64,000 bases of DNA from Spartobacteria bacterium (lineage in GTDB: Bacteria; Verrucomicrobiota; Verrucomicrobiia; Chthoniobacterales; UBA10450). Positions within the stretch are counted from its first letter, which is position 1. Each line of letters begins with the position of its first letter. Positions 35,210 to 44,868 of the stretch are shown one piece after another. Under the pieces are notes generated by a model. That model saw only the letters and a list, made by a program, of their open reading frames with translations, was not told where the DNA came from and made no database searches. The position numbers and the translations under genes are program-made. The stretch spans positions 35,126 to 99,125 of the forward strand of contig PNAA01000024.1 in assembly GCA_003169975.1 (NCBI GenBank), read 5' to 3'.

Positions 35210-36332
35210 ATGGCTAGCGCAATAAAGTCACCGGTCCCCCGAAAGCTGCTCGTGCTCGTGCTCGTGCTCGCGCTGGCGCTGGTCCTCGTGCTCGGAGTGG
35301 TCGATTACGTGACCGGGCGTGAGATCGCCATCACCAGTTTCTATCTCGTGCCTATCTGCTGGGCGAGTTGGGTGGCGGGGCGACAGGCGGGGCTGGCGCT
35401 GGCGCTGGCGGCCACCTGCGCGCGGCTGACGGCGGACGTGATGGCTGAGTATAACTACTCGCATCCGGCGATTCCGTACTGGAACGCGCTCATGCTACTG
35501 GTGTTGTTTGCGCTGGTGGTTTATCTGCTGACCGCATTTCACGATGCGCATCTTTACCTGGAGGACACGGTGGCCCATCGAACCGCGGCACTCCGCGAGC
35601 AGATCGCCGAGCGGAAACGGCTCGAAGCCTCGAAAATCCAGGCGGAACGGCTGGCGGTGGTCGGCACCATGGCCGCGGAGGTGGCGCACGAAGTCCGGAA
35701 TCCCCTCGGGGCCATGGTCCTAAACCTCGATCGAATTCAAACGGAAATCGACACGCTGGCCGCAACGAACGGCCATGCGCCGGACGAGGGTGCACGGTTG
35801 GTCGACGGAATGCGCGCGGAAGTCGAGCGCATCCACCAGGTGCTGGAAGATTATCTGCGATTTGCGCCTGCCCAAGCTGCAAAGACGAGCCGTGGAGGTG
35901 AACGAATTGCTCGATCAAAAACTGGCATTCATGGAAAGCATCTTCGGGCAGGCGGGGGTCGCACTGGGCACCAGCTTCGATCCGTCATTAGAGACCGTGA
36001 GCGCCGATCCCGAACAACTGTGGCAGGCAATCCTGAACCTCATCCGCAACGGCATCGATGCCACGCCGGCGGGCGGAGAGATCATCGTCAGCACCTCGCG
36101 CGCCGGCCGCGAGGCGCACATCAGCGTGGCGGATACGGGCGGGGGCATGACCGCCGAGCAACTCGAGAAGCTCTATATTCCTTTTTTCAGCACGAAGCCG
36201 ACCGGCACGGGTCTGGGCCTGGCGCTCGTGCAGCAGATCATGATCGAGCACGGAGGCCGGGTGGAATGCGAAAGTGCGCCCGGAAAAGGCAGCGCCTTCA
36301 CGCTCTTTCTGCCTCTGGCGGCGAAGTCGTGA
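35210..36332 (+). pseudogene. Membrane sensor histidine kinase split by a frameshift
   Basis: Four hydrophobic segments in residues ~12-110 (MASE-like sensor region without a large periplasmic loop) lead into a coiled linker and HisKA with AAEVAHEVRNPLGAMVLNL (phospho-acceptor His160). The frame is lost at about 35864-35869, in TTTGCGCCTGCCC. The kinase core continues two bases out of phase: VEVNELLDQKLAFMES, N box NLIRNGIDATPAGG, DTGGGM, FSTKPTGTGLGLALVQQIMIEHGG. A two-base loss in a GCGCGC run would explain it. Otherwise the gene is complete, so sequencing error is a real alternative. Confidence 0.85.
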
Positions 36333-36380
36333 GATGGCCCGCAATCCGAGCATCGTGTTGACAGAATACCGGGAACTCCG

Positions 36381-37925
36381 ATGAACACTTACGACGTCAT
36401 CGTCATCGGGACTGGCGCGGGCGGGGGCGCGCTCGCGCAACGTCTCGCCCCGAGCGGAAAGCGGATTCTTATCCTGGAGCGCGGTACCTTCCTGCCTCAG
36501 GAGAAGGAGAACTGGAATGCCGAAGCGGTCTTTATCGAGAACCGCTATCATACGGACGAAGTCTGGCAGGATAGCGAAGGCAAACCGCTGCACCCGCAGA
36601 CTGCCTATTGGGTCGGCGGTAACACGAAGGTCTACGGGGCCGCTCTTTTCCGATTGCGCGAGCGCGACTTCGAAGAGGTCCGGCACGAGGATGGTATCTC
36701 GCCTGAGTGGCCGCTGAAATACCAGGACTACCAGTCTTACTACGACGAAGCCGAGGTTCTTTACGAGGCGCATGGCGAACGCGGCGCCGATCCGACCGAA
36801 CCGCCGAGCGGCCAGCCTTACCCGCGTCCGCCGGTGAGCAACGAGCCGCGCATCCAGGAGATTCACGATGAGCTTAAGGCGGGCGGTTATAATCCTTTTC
36901 CCTGTCCCGTCGGCATCAAGTTAAACGAGCAATCGCGCTGGCAAAGTCAGTGTATCCGTTGCGATACCTGCGACGGCTTTCCCTGCCTGGTCGAGGCCAA
37001 ATCGGACGCGGACAATAACTGCATCCGACCCATCTTCGAATTACCGAATGTAACCCTTCTCACCGGCGCCTACGTCGATAAACTCACGACCAACGCCACC
37101 GGAACTGAGATCACAGGTGTCGAAGTCGAATTCGATGGCGGCAAGCGCAAGGAAACTTACACCGCCGACATCGTCGTGGTCGCCTGCGGGGCGATCAACT
37201 CCGCGGCATTACTCTTGCGCAGTGCGAATGGCTCGCATCCCACTGGGCTGGCTAACAGTTCCGATCTGGTCGGGCGGAACTTCATGTTTCACAAGGCCGC
37301 CATCGTGCTCTCGATCGGGTTGAAGTCGAATCCCAGCAAGTACATGAAGACGGTGGCGGTGCACGACTTCTACTTTGGCGAGAAGGATTTTCCTTATCCG
37401 ATGGGCGGGATTCAACTGGTCGGCTCTTTCAAATGGGAAATGATGAAGGGCGAAGCGCCGCCGCTCACCCCTTCCATTGTCTTGCAGACGATGAAGTCTC
37501 ACTCCGTCCCGTGGTGGCTCACGACGGAAGATTTGCCCAGCCACGAGAACCGCGTCCGGTGGATCGCCGGGCAAGGCATTCAGCTCGCTTACACCCCGAA
37601 TAACGAGAAGGCTTACCAACGCCTGATCTCACGGTGGCAGGAAGTGCTGAAGAAAGTGGATGGCGGGCACACTTATATCCCGGAAGAGTTCTATCTCAAA
37701 AAATCCATTCCTTTGGAAGGCGTCGGGCACCAGAATGGCACCTGTTGCTTCGGCCCGAATCCCAAAACTTCCGTGTTGAATCTCGACTGCCGCACGCACG
37801 ACATCGAAAATCTTTATGTGGTGGACGGCTCCTTCTTTCCCTCCTGCGGCGCTGTTAATCCGTCGCTCACGATCATTGCCAACGCGCTGCGGGTGGGTAA
37901 TCACCTGAACGAGCACCTCCGATAG
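36381..37925 (+). CDS. GMC-family FAD oxidoreductase
   Basis: 514 residues. N-terminal FAD-binding motif YDVIVIGTGAGGGALAQRLAPSGKRILILERG, the GGNTKVYGAALFRLR segment (GMC signature region), four conserved Cys in CIRCDTCDGFPC, and the C-terminal pair GHQNGTCCFG with DGSFFPSCGAVNPSLTIIANALR, which provides the active-site residues. Family members oxidise alcohols or sugars. This subgroup is seen in soil bacteria as a probable choline- or glucose-dehydrogenase-like enzyme of unknown substrate. An MFS transporter follows after 9 bases, so they probably form an operon. Confidence 0.9.
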   Translation: MNTYDVIVIGTGAGGGALAQRLAPSGKRILILERGTFLPQEKENWNAEAVFIENRYHTDEVWQDSEGKPLHPQTAYWVGGNTKVYGAALFRLRERDFEEVRHEDGISPEWPLKYQDYQSYYDEAEVLYEAHGERGADPTEPPSGQPYPRPPVSNEPRIQEIHDELKAGGYNPFPCPVGIKLNEQSRWQSQCIRCDTCDGFPCLVEAKSDADNNCIRPIFELPNVTLLTGAYVDKLTTNATGTEITGVEVEFDGGKRKETYTADIVVVACGAINSAALLLRSANGSHPTGLANSSDLVGRNFMFHKAAIVLSIGLKSNPSKYMKTVAVHDFYFGEKDFPYPMGGIQLVGSFKWEMMKGEAPPLTPSIVLQTMKSHSVPWWLTTEDLPSHENRVRWIAGQGIQLAYTPNNEKAYQRLISRWQEVLKKVDGGHTYIPEEFYLKKSIPLEGVGHQNGTCCFGPNPKTSVLNLDCRTHDIENLYVVDGSFFPSCGAVNPSLTIIANALRVGNHLNEHLR

Positions 37926-37934
37926 GAGTTTAAA

Positions 37935-39119
37935 ATGGCGCGACGCCGCGAAGTCATCACCGTCTACGCCGCCGGTGTGATTCAAGGCGTCGGACTGGTC
38001 ACCTTTCCGGCGGCCAGCGCCGTGTTTACCAGTCCCAGCCACTATGGCCTAACGAGCACGGAATACGGCGACATGTTTGTGCCGCAAGCCATCATGGCCA
38101 TCGCGGCGTCGCTTCTGGGCGCGGGTCTGCGCAGCCGCCTCGGCACAAAACGCATTTATCTGGCGGGACTGTTAGCCAATCTGCTGGCCATGACCCTGCT
38201 CGTCGCGAGCCGGTTCGTAATGTCGGAACATTCATTGGCTTACGGAATCCTGCTGGTCGCCACGAGTTGCATGGGAATCGGCTTTGGCTTCACCGTGCCG
38301 GCGCTCAATACGTTGGCCGCGGCGTTTTTTGCCCAGAATGTGGACAAGGCCGTGCTCGCTTTGAACGCGCTTTTGGGACTGGGCACGGCGTTGGCCCCGG
38401 TGTTTATCGCGCTGTTTGTCGGGCTCGGAATCTGGTGGGGTCTGCCTTTGCTCGTCGACCTGCTAATTCTCGGACTGCTCTTGTGCAGCTTCAGTCAGCC
38501 CTTAAAGGAAGGCGCGCAAACCGGCGCCGCGCGGGCGCAGAAAGCAAAATTCCCTCCGCGCTTTTGGGTTTTCGCCGCCTTTGTTCTGCTCTACGGCGTG
38601 TGCGAAACCATGAACGGCAACTGGGCCTCGCTTTATCTGACGAAGCATTTTAGCGCGAATGCCGTGCTGGCTTCGCTTGCCCTAACGATGTTTTGGGCCA
38701 CGGTGACGGCCGGGCGCATCCTGTTCGCCGCCATCGAAAAGTGGTTCCCCGAACGACTGGCTTGCCGCGCCCTGCCGTTCGTCGTCGCGGCCGCTTTTGT
38801 TGCCAGCGCGGTTGTTTCGAAAACCAATCCGCTGCTCGGCATTCTCAGTTTTGGTCTGGCCGGACTCGGCTGTTCGGCCTTGTTGCCCCTGAGCATCAGT
38901 TTTGGCCAGAAGGAACTGGCGACCATCACCGCTTCGGTGGCCGGCGGCTTGATTGCGTTCTACCAGATTGGCTATGGCATCGCCGCTTTCGGGGTCGGCC
39001 CTTTGCAAACCTGGGCGGGCCTGGACTTGAGTACCCTTTACGGCGGCACCGCAGTAATTGCTCTTGCGATGGCAGCGCTATCTTTTCTCATCACGCGCAA
39101 ATCCGCGGCGCTGGCATAG
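37935..39119 (+). CDS. MFS transporter
   Basis: 394 residues, about 12 hydrophobic helices with a basic central loop (QTGAARAQKAKFPPRFW). MFS features include RSRLGTKRIYLAGLLANLLA after TM2 and the second-half NGNWASLYLTKHFSANAVLASLALTMFWATVTAGRI. The ATG follows ATAGGAGTTTAAA, a good ribosome site. Coupling with the GMC oxidoreductase suggests transport of that enzyme's substrate or product, possibly a sugar. It resembles fucose-permease-like members. Confidence 0.88.
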   Translation: MARRREVITVYAAGVIQGVGLVTFPAASAVFTSPSHYGLTSTEYGDMFVPQAIMAIAASLLGAGLRSRLGTKRIYLAGLLANLLAMTLLVASRFVMSEHSLAYGILLVATSCMGIGFGFTVPALNTLAAAFFAQNVDKAVLALNALLGLGTALAPVFIALFVGLGIWWGLPLLVDLLILGLLLCSFSQPLKEGAQTGAARAQKAKFPPRFWVFAAFVLLYGVCETMNGNWASLYLTKHFSANAVLASLALTMFWATVTAGRILFAAIEKWFPERLACRALPFVVAAAFVASAVVSKTNPLLGILSFGLAGLGCSALLPLSISFGQKELATITASVAGGLIAFYQIGYGIAAFGVGPLQTWAGLDLSTLYGGTAVIALAMAALSFLITRKSAALA

Positions 39120-39196
39120 CGTTCGATTCAATTACCAAACTCACCGCGTCAAAAACTTCCGACGTGTGGACAGGTCCGAGCAACAATGCGACGAGG

Positions 39197-39739
39197 TCAA
39201 GCAGAGCGCGCCGCGGCCGCAAGCATGAACCTGGAGATGCCGCTGAAGATGAGGCTAATGCCGACCAGAGTTCCTATGACCCAGACGGAACTCGAGGGCC
39301 ACTGCCTCCAGATCAAGATGCCGAGAATCAGGGTAACGATTCCGTCAAAGAGAACCAACCCTGAGTGCCGCACCCCGCGCAAACTAAAATAAAGGGCGAT
39401 CTCGATGATTCCCTCCAGGACGAAAACCACCGCCAAAACCAGGGTCAGGGACACGACACTTATCAGCGGGTTCACCAACATATAAATTCCCGCAAGCACA
39501 TAGAGCGTGGCCAGAAGTATCTTCCAAAGGAATCCGCCGATGCTGTGGGAATGGAACGCGAAAATAAGGTGCCAAACACCCACGACCAGAATCAACCAGG
39601 CAAGGATAATCACGATTTCGATCGAGGAGATCCGGGGCAGCAAGATGGCCAGGATTCCACAGGCAAACATGAGAATGCCCCAGGTCATCGACCATCCCGA
39701 TGTTTTCTTCATGCCGCCAACAGTTGTTTCCGGGTTCAT
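39197..39739 (-). CDS. HdeD/DUF308-family membrane protein
   Basis: 180 residues from ATG 39739, which has an excellent ribosome site (AAGGAGAATGAT). Six hydrophobic helices in three hairpins: WSMTWGILMFACGILAILLP, IVIILAWLILVVGVWHLIFAF, ILLATLYVLAGIYMLVNPL, LTLVLAVVFVLEGIIEIALYFSLRG, SGLVLFDGIVTLILGILIWRQWP, WVIGTLVGISLIFSGISRFML. This is the HdeD pattern linked to acid resistance in enterics. The upstream in-frame extension to 40090 lacks family similarity. Confidence 0.87.
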   Translation of the reverse strand: MNPETTVGGMKKTSGWSMTWGILMFACGILAILLPRISSIEIVIILAWLILVVGVWHLIFAFHSHSIGGFLWKILLATLYVLAGIYMLVNPLISVVSLTLVLAVVFVLEGIIEIALYFSLRGVRHSGLVLFDGIVTLILGILIWRQWPSSSVWVIGTLVGISLIFSGISRFMLAAAARSA

Positions 39740-40140
39740 ATCATTCTCCTTATGTAAGCCAGGATTCAGAATAGCCTGAATAAGGCAGAGCGCGAGCAAG
39801 GACCTGGCTGAACGCGCAAGAGTCCAGCATGGCACCTCGTGAGTGTGGTCGAGGCCACTTACTCTGTGGTTGCAGTGGCCGCCGTGGTTGTCGTTAGTCA
39901 GGTTTTGTCGCTCTCGGCGAGACGCCGGTGTCGCGCGCGATCGCGGCGGTCGTGAACCAAACCGGCTCGCAGCAGGGCGAACTACATTTGCGCGCGGAGA
40001 ACACCACGTCCCGCGGCTCTGGCCTTTCCGAAAACCAGCGGCAATTCGCAGAGCGAAGTTCTCCTCGCGATTCGCGCCTCCAGCGAGCACCGATTTAATT
40101 ATTGGATTCCAAGCCGGGGGCGAGGTATTGGCAAATCAGG
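39740..40140. other. Spacer between HdeD-like gene and AAA+ operon
   Basis: About 400 bases with divergent promoters expected. No gene, RNA or strong hairpin recognised. The plus-strand operon likely starts from it. Confidence 0.4.
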
Positions 40141-40887
40141 ATGGCTGAGGCGACTCCTGATCCGAACGAAGCAAAACCGCGCCCCGCACCGAATTTTGAA
40201 GGGCAGAAGCCGGAGCGCGCTTCGATCAAGCCAGGCGCGCCGGAGTGGAGGCAAGCACGCGCGGGCGGGAAATCGTACACGGCACGACCGCTGCCTGACG
40301 ATACCTCCACGCTGCAGCACGGAGAACGGAAGAAACCAAGATCGCGCTGGCTCCTGGTGGCGGTCGTCGCCGCGACGCTGGCCGTCTCGGGATTCGTCTG
40401 GAAACAGGATTCGCTTCCACATTGGGCGCACCCGTGGACGGCGGTGCAGCAGGAGCAGATCCTGACGCTGACGCCGGCTGACATCGATTACGCGGCGACC
40501 GACGCTGCGCGCGCCGCCCTCGCGCGCGGTGAAATTCCAGCCGTGCTGGCCAACGCGGACGCCGCCACTCGTCAAAATATTCTCTCCGGCAAGGACCACC
40601 TTTATACGAAACAGTTGCTCCAACAAAACGAGCAGGGCATTCTCGTGCACGCGCGGGTTTCGACCGGCGGCGTTTTTCTCGGAGAAGACCTTCTCACCTC
40701 GGAGCGCCCGCAGGGAACAACTTTCCCCGCTGGTCCGGACGCGCCGACTCATTTTCATTTTACGGTCGAGCAGGCCGGACCAGCTGGCGCGGTGACCTGC
40801 TGGGTCCGCTCGGCCAACGGCGGTGTGGTGACGACGCAGCCGATGCCAGCGGGTGCCAGCGCCGATCTGGAGGTCGTCGCGCAATGA
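40141..40887 (+). CDS. Membrane-anchored protein, first gene of the AAA+/beta-helix operon
   Basis: 248 residues. The N-terminal ~75 are Pro-rich, charged and probably cytoplasmic. One membrane helix follows (WLLVAVVAATLAVSGFVW), then a ~150-residue extracytoplasmic part with LTPADIDYAATDAARAALARGEIPAVLANADAATRQNILSGKDHLYTKQLLQQ and a beta-rich end (GILVHARVSTGGVFLGEDLLTSE). No family recognised. ATG 40141 is chosen because it follows GGCAAATCAGG; an earlier Met at 40102 is possible. It overlaps the next gene by four bases. Confidence 0.65.
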   Translation: MAEATPDPNEAKPRPAPNFEGQKPERASIKPGAPEWRQARAGGKSYTARPLPDDTSTLQHGERKKPRSRWLLVAVVAATLAVSGFVWKQDSLPHWAHPWTAVQQEQILTLTPADIDYAATDAARAALARGEIPAVLANADAATRQNILSGKDHLYTKQLLQQNEQGILVHARVSTGGVFLGEDLLTSERPQGTTFPAGPDAPTHFHFTVEQAGPAGAVTCWVRSANGGVVTTQPMPAGASADLEVVAQ

Positions 40888-42050
40888 CTCCGCAGCCGGG
40901 CCGCATCATCAAAATCGTGAGGCGGGAAAGCCACGAGGAGATCCTGAAAAATCCGTACTTGCTCGTGATGCTCGCGATCACGATCGCGGGCGCGATTTTC
41001 GGACTGAACAAGGCAAGCCACCTTTTCGCGCCGCTCTTTTTCGCCGCGGCGCTCGCCGGGATGGGCTGGTTGGCCTGGCAGGAAATGCGCGCGGGAAAAG
41101 CCCAGGCCAACGCGCTCGATTACACTAAACTCGCGGCCATCAATCTCGCTTCCTTCGCACCATGGGTAAAAGAAAATGTGCGCGGTCAGGATGAGACGGT
41201 CGATGCGCTCCTGGCGGAGCTGCAATCAAACCTCTCGCTCGCAAATCCCGGACGCACCCTCGGAGCCTTCTTCCTTGTGGGACCCACCGGCACGGGAAAA
41301 ACCTTCCTTGGTCAGCTCATCGCCGAAGCGCTTTACCCGGAATCGGAGCCGGTTCTTTTGCGCATGAATCAATACAAGAGTCCCGAAGATGTTTTCACTC
41401 TGATCGGTCCACCGCCGGGAAGTCCCGGTTATGAAGTGGGCGGCACGCTCACACGGCCGGTGCTGGAAAACCCGCGCCGCGTCATCGTTTTTGACGAGCT
41501 GGAGAAAGCTCATCGCGATTTGCAGCATTGTCTCTACGACATCCTCGACACCGCGAGTTGCCGCGAAAAAAGTTCGGGGCGCACCGTCGATTTCAGCGGG
41601 TCCGTTTTTTTCGCGACGTGCAATGCCGGGGTGGAAGCGCTGCGGACGCTGCGCCGCGAAGGTCACACCGATCCTGTAAGCTGGCTCGGCAGCAGTCGCG
41701 ATGCGCTGGTGGACGCCGGCGGGTTCGATCGCGCTTTTCTGGCGCGCTGGTCGGGGATTTATTTCATGGACGAACTTTCGCCGCTGCACGTCGCGGAAGT
41801 CGTCTGCCTGCAACTCGCGCGCCATTGGCGCACCTACGGCATCGAAGTGACGCATGCGGCGCCGGAGTTGATCCTCGATGCCGTGCAAAGCAACGAAGAG
41901 TTCAAGCAATACGGCGTGCGGCAACTGGGCGCTTACGTGCAGATGAAGACGAGCGCCGCGATCGGGCAGGCGCGCGCGCGAGGAGTGAAGAAAGTCGGTC
42001 TCGTCGTGGGGTCGAGCGGCCAGCTGGAAGTTTCCGTGCCGGCAGAATAA
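40884..42050 (+). CDS. Membrane-anchored single-ring AAA+ ATPase (ClpB D2-like)
   Basis: 388 residues. Two membrane helices (about 25-41 and 49-66) precede a AAA_2-type ATPase. It has Walker A GPTGTGKT (133-140), Walker B VIVFDELEKAH (Asp204, Glu205), a sensor-1 Asn in FATCNAG, an Arg-finger region FDRAFLARWSGIYFM and sensor-2 YGVRQL. These match the second AAA domain of ClpB/ClpA, but the N domain, first ring and middle coiled coil are absent. The ATPase faces the cytoplasm. It starts with a 4-base overlap after the previous gene and is followed directly by the beta-helix gene. Probably a remodelling ATPase for a membrane-bound partner. Confidence 0.82.
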   Translation: MTPQPGRIIKIVRRESHEEILKNPYLLVMLAITIAGAIFGLNKASHLFAPLFFAAALAGMGWLAWQEMRAGKAQANALDYTKLAAINLASFAPWVKENVRGQDETVDALLAELQSNLSLANPGRTLGAFFLVGPTGTGKTFLGQLIAEALYPESEPVLLRMNQYKSPEDVFTLIGPPPGSPGYEVGGTLTRPVLENPRRVIVFDELEKAHRDLQHCLYDILDTASCREKSSGRTVDFSGSVFFATCNAGVEALRTLRREGHTDPVSWLGSSRDALVDAGGFDRAFLARWSGIYFMDELSPLHVAEVVCLQLARHWRTYGIEVTHAAPELILDAVQSNEEFKQYGVRQLGAYVQMKTSAAIGQARARGVKKVGLVVGSSGQLEVSVPAE

Positions 42051-43799
42051 ATGAACTGGCGCGTGCTGTTGCAGAACCCGTGGCTTCAGCTTTGCCTGCT
42101 CGTCGCGGCACTCTCCGGCGGCGTGATGATTTACAACCTCGCGGAGAAGCCATCTCTTCCGCCCCCGGATAACGTCACCGGCAACGTGACACCGCCCCCC
42201 GGACCTTCGGCTCCGGCAAATATTCCCCGCCCCGCCATCACAAAAATAAAACCGAAAACGCGTGGGCAATGGATCGTTGATTCTTCCGGCGCGCGCGATG
42301 CCGACAGCAGCGACATCGCAGTGGTCGCCGCCAGTTTGTCCGATGGCGACGTGGTGAATATTCGACCGGGCACTTACACCGGCAGTTGCGAAGTGACCGT
42401 GAGCGCGCGTTTCATCGGACCGGCCGCGGGGCAAGGCACTGCCATGATTCGCGGAGTGGACGCGCAACGTCCCGGGATGACGATTTCGGGCCAAAAAGTG
42501 GCGTTGGAAAATCTCTCGATCAGCTTCGAAGCAGGCGGTGATTATCCCGCAGTGCAAATCTGGCGGAATGCCCACGTCGAGATCACGAATTGCACGCTCA
42601 GCACGCAAGGCACGTTCGACGTCCTCGTAAGTGAAAGCGCTTCGCTCCGCGTGGTGAACACGGAGTTTCGCGCCGTCAACGCAGGCTGTTGCCTGAAGTA
42701 TGAGGGTACCACGCAAGGCACGCTCGCGCGCTGCAGTTTTTTAACGGGCCGCTGGGGAATCGAGGCGATCGCAGGCGCGCAAGTGCAGGGGAGCAATTGC
42801 GCGTTTCGCCAGATCGGCCTCATCAATGGAGTCGGCCTGACCCTCGGCGTCATTGGCGGCCGCGCTTCGCTTACCCTCGACTCCTGCCAGTTTGAGGCGA
42901 ATACGGCCACGATCTCGGCCGATGAAGGCGCGACGCTGCATTTGACCGGCAGCACATTTCGCAACAACGGCGTCACCGGAGAGGGACAGAACTCCAGCCT
43001 GGGAATGATTTGCGCGCAACACGGCGCCAAGGTTTTCCTAAAGGATGACAGCTTCGAGGAAAACCGGCAGGGATTGGTCGCGCTCGGCGGCAGCAACCTC
43101 ACGCTCGAGCGCGTCCGGATGCAGCACACTGGACTGGTGACGGACAATCAGAAACTTCGGGCGTACTGCAACGCCGTGGGAGCCAACGAAGAAGGCACGA
43201 CGGTGAATGTGTCTGGCTCTACGATCTCGGATTCACTCAACAATTCCTTCACCGTAAGCGGCGGCGCGCATTTACAGATGATGGAGACGACCATCACGAA
43301 TTCGAACGAGACCGGCCTCACTCTCGGCTACGCCAACACGGCATCCTCGCAAGCGACGTTGAATAATGTTCGCATCACGGGCGCACACAGTGACGCCGTC
43401 TACGTGAACAGTGGCAGCCAATTGGAAATGCAAAACTGCCAGGTGGCCGCCAGCGACGCGGCCGGCGTCGAAGCTCAGGACACCGGGACGCAGGTAAAAA
43501 TCACCGATACGACCATCACTAATTGCAAAATAATGGGGGTGACGGCGATCGTCGGCGCCACCATTTCGGCCTTTGGCTCTACCATGGAAGCAACGACCCG
43601 CGGCGCGCAAGCCGGGTTTCCTAACGATCCTCAGAAAAAGGGGACAGTCTTGCTCACCAACTGCACCGTGCGCGACAATTCCGTTTTCGGCGTTGGCGCC
43701 TGCCGTGGTGCGACGCTGGTCATGAAAGGCGGCTTTCTGGGAGCCAATCAGCAAAATACCTGGCACGAACCCGGCGGCAACGTGCGTTTGGAACGATGA
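42051..43799 (+). CDS. Membrane-anchored parallel beta-helix protein
   Basis: 582 residues. One N-terminal helix (WLQLCLLVAALSGGVMIYNLA) anchors it. A Pro-rich stalk and a DSSGARDADSSDIAVVAASLSDGDVVNIRPGTYTG entry precede about 17 beta-helix coils (ITNCTLSTQGTFDVLVSESASLRVVNTEFRA; LTLDSCQFEANTATISADEGATLHLTGSTFRNNG; MMETTITNSNETGLTLGY; VLLTNCTVRDNSVFGV). Such right-handed helices bind or cut polysaccharides or act as scaffolds. No pectate-lyase catalytic site is evident. Its ATG begins one base after the stop of the ATPase. Confidence 0.8.
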   Translation: MNWRVLLQNPWLQLCLLVAALSGGVMIYNLAEKPSLPPPDNVTGNVTPPPGPSAPANIPRPAITKIKPKTRGQWIVDSSGARDADSSDIAVVAASLSDGDVVNIRPGTYTGSCEVTVSARFIGPAAGQGTAMIRGVDAQRPGMTISGQKVALENLSISFEAGGDYPAVQIWRNAHVEITNCTLSTQGTFDVLVSESASLRVVNTEFRAVNAGCCLKYEGTTQGTLARCSFLTGRWGIEAIAGAQVQGSNCAFRQIGLINGVGLTLGVIGGRASLTLDSCQFEANTATISADEGATLHLTGSTFRNNGVTGEGQNSSLGMICAQHGAKVFLKDDSFEENRQGLVALGGSNLTLERVRMQHTGLVTDNQKLRAYCNAVGANEEGTTVNVSGSTISDSLNNSFTVSGGAHLQMMETTITNSNETGLTLGYANTASSQATLNNVRITGAHSDAVYVNSGSQLEMQNCQVAASDAAGVEAQDTGTQVKITDTTITNCKIMGVTAIVGATISAFGSTMEATTRGAQAGFPNDPQKKGTVLLTNCTVRDNSVFGVGACRGATLVMKGGFLGANQQNTWHEPGGNVRLER

Positions 43800-43857
43800 A
43801 TTTTTGCGTTCTGGATTTCCGTTTCGCCCACAATTAAAGTGCAAGTAAACTAACGAT

Positions 43858-44868
43858 ATGGCCGACCCAATCGAAAACATGACAGACTGGAACCAGCTCA
43901 AGGCGATGCTGGACAAGAAGGCTGACGAAACCACCGGTACAAAGATCGACGAGGCCGCCTTGCTCAAGCACTTGCATTCGCGCGTCAAAGGTCAGGACAC
44001 CATCCTGCAAGACGTGGCCAAACTGATCCGCCTGCAAGCGGCCAAGAAACAAAAGGACAAGCCGATCGCGAATCTGCTTTTTCTCGGGCCGACCGGCACC
44101 GGCAAAACCGAACTGGCCAAGGCGATCGCTGAATATTTGTTCAAGGACGAAAACGCCATGCTCCGTTTCGATTGCTCGGAGTTGAGCGGACCCGAATCGA
44201 AAAACCGCCTCATCGGGATGCCGGCCGGCTACATTAGCAGCGAACAAGGCGGACAACTCACTCGGCCCGTCATGGCCAACCCGCGTCGCCTCATTCTCTT
44301 CGACGAAATCGAAAAAGCGTATCCGCCCGTCTTCGATCTCTTCCTGCAATTACTCGGCGAAGGTCGCCTGACCGAGCAAGGCAGCGGCAAGGTCGTGAAC
44401 TACACGCAATGCCTTTTTATTCTCACCAGTAATGCGCACGCCGAAGCGATCGGCAAAATCCAGGCCGAGATGACCGATTACCACGAGATGCTCAACGCCG
44501 TGAAAGGCGAACTCGCGGAAGCGAAAGTTTTCCGGCCGGAGATTCTCGGCCGCATCGACCGGGTTTATGTTTTCCGCCCGCTTGCAGGAATGGTGGTCGC
44601 GGAAATCGCTCTCTTGAAAATTTCGAAACTCGCGCGCGAGTACGGACTCGAGATCGAATTTGTCGCGCCGGAATTGATCATCCGCGCGCTGATGGCGAAT
44701 GAGAAAGTAAGCCGCTTCGGCATCCGCGAACTCGAGCGGATTTTGGCTGATCTCTTCGCCAATCAATTCGTCGAAGCTAAAGAGGCGGGCGCGAAGCGGG
44801 TGCGCGTGGAAGTGGATGAAGGGAATGTCCGCGTAACGCCGGCTCCGAACCCGGCCAGCGCGTCCTAA
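43858..44868 (+). CDS. Soluble single-ring AAA+ ATPase (ClpB D2-like)
   Basis: 336 residues without membrane helices. Motifs: RVKGQDTILQDV before the core, Walker A GPTGTGKTEL (77-84 core), Walker B LILFDEIEKAY (Asp149, Glu150), sensor-1 FILTSNA, Arg finger in FRPEILGRIDRVYVF, and sensor-2 FGIRELERIL. It is a paralogue of the membrane-anchored ATPase two genes upstream, so the two may form a mixed ring or act in turn. A 58-base gap after the beta-helix gene contains AACTAACGATATG at the start. ClpX/HslU-type protease-docking loops are not evident. Confidence 0.84.
   Translation: MADPIENMTDWNQLKAMLDKKADETTGTKIDEAALLKHLHSRVKGQDTILQDVAKLIRLQAAKKQKDKPIANLLFLGPTGTGKTELAKAIAEYLFKDENAMLRFDCSELSGPESKNRLIGMPAGYISSEQGGQLTRPVMANPRRLILFDEIEKAYPPVFDLFLQLLGEGRLTEQGSGKVVNYTQCLFILTSNAHAEAIGKIQAEMTDYHEMLNAVKGELAEAKVFRPEILGRIDRVYVFRPLAGMVVAEIALLKISKLAREYGLEIEFVAPELIIRALMANEKVSRFGIRELERILADLFANQFVEAKEAGAKRVRVEVDEGNVRVTPAPNPASAS

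Noticed and set aside
39740..40090. Long N-terminal extension of the HdeD-like protein
   Set aside because: Basic, low-similarity sequence; the AAGGAG site directly before ATG 39739 decides the start.
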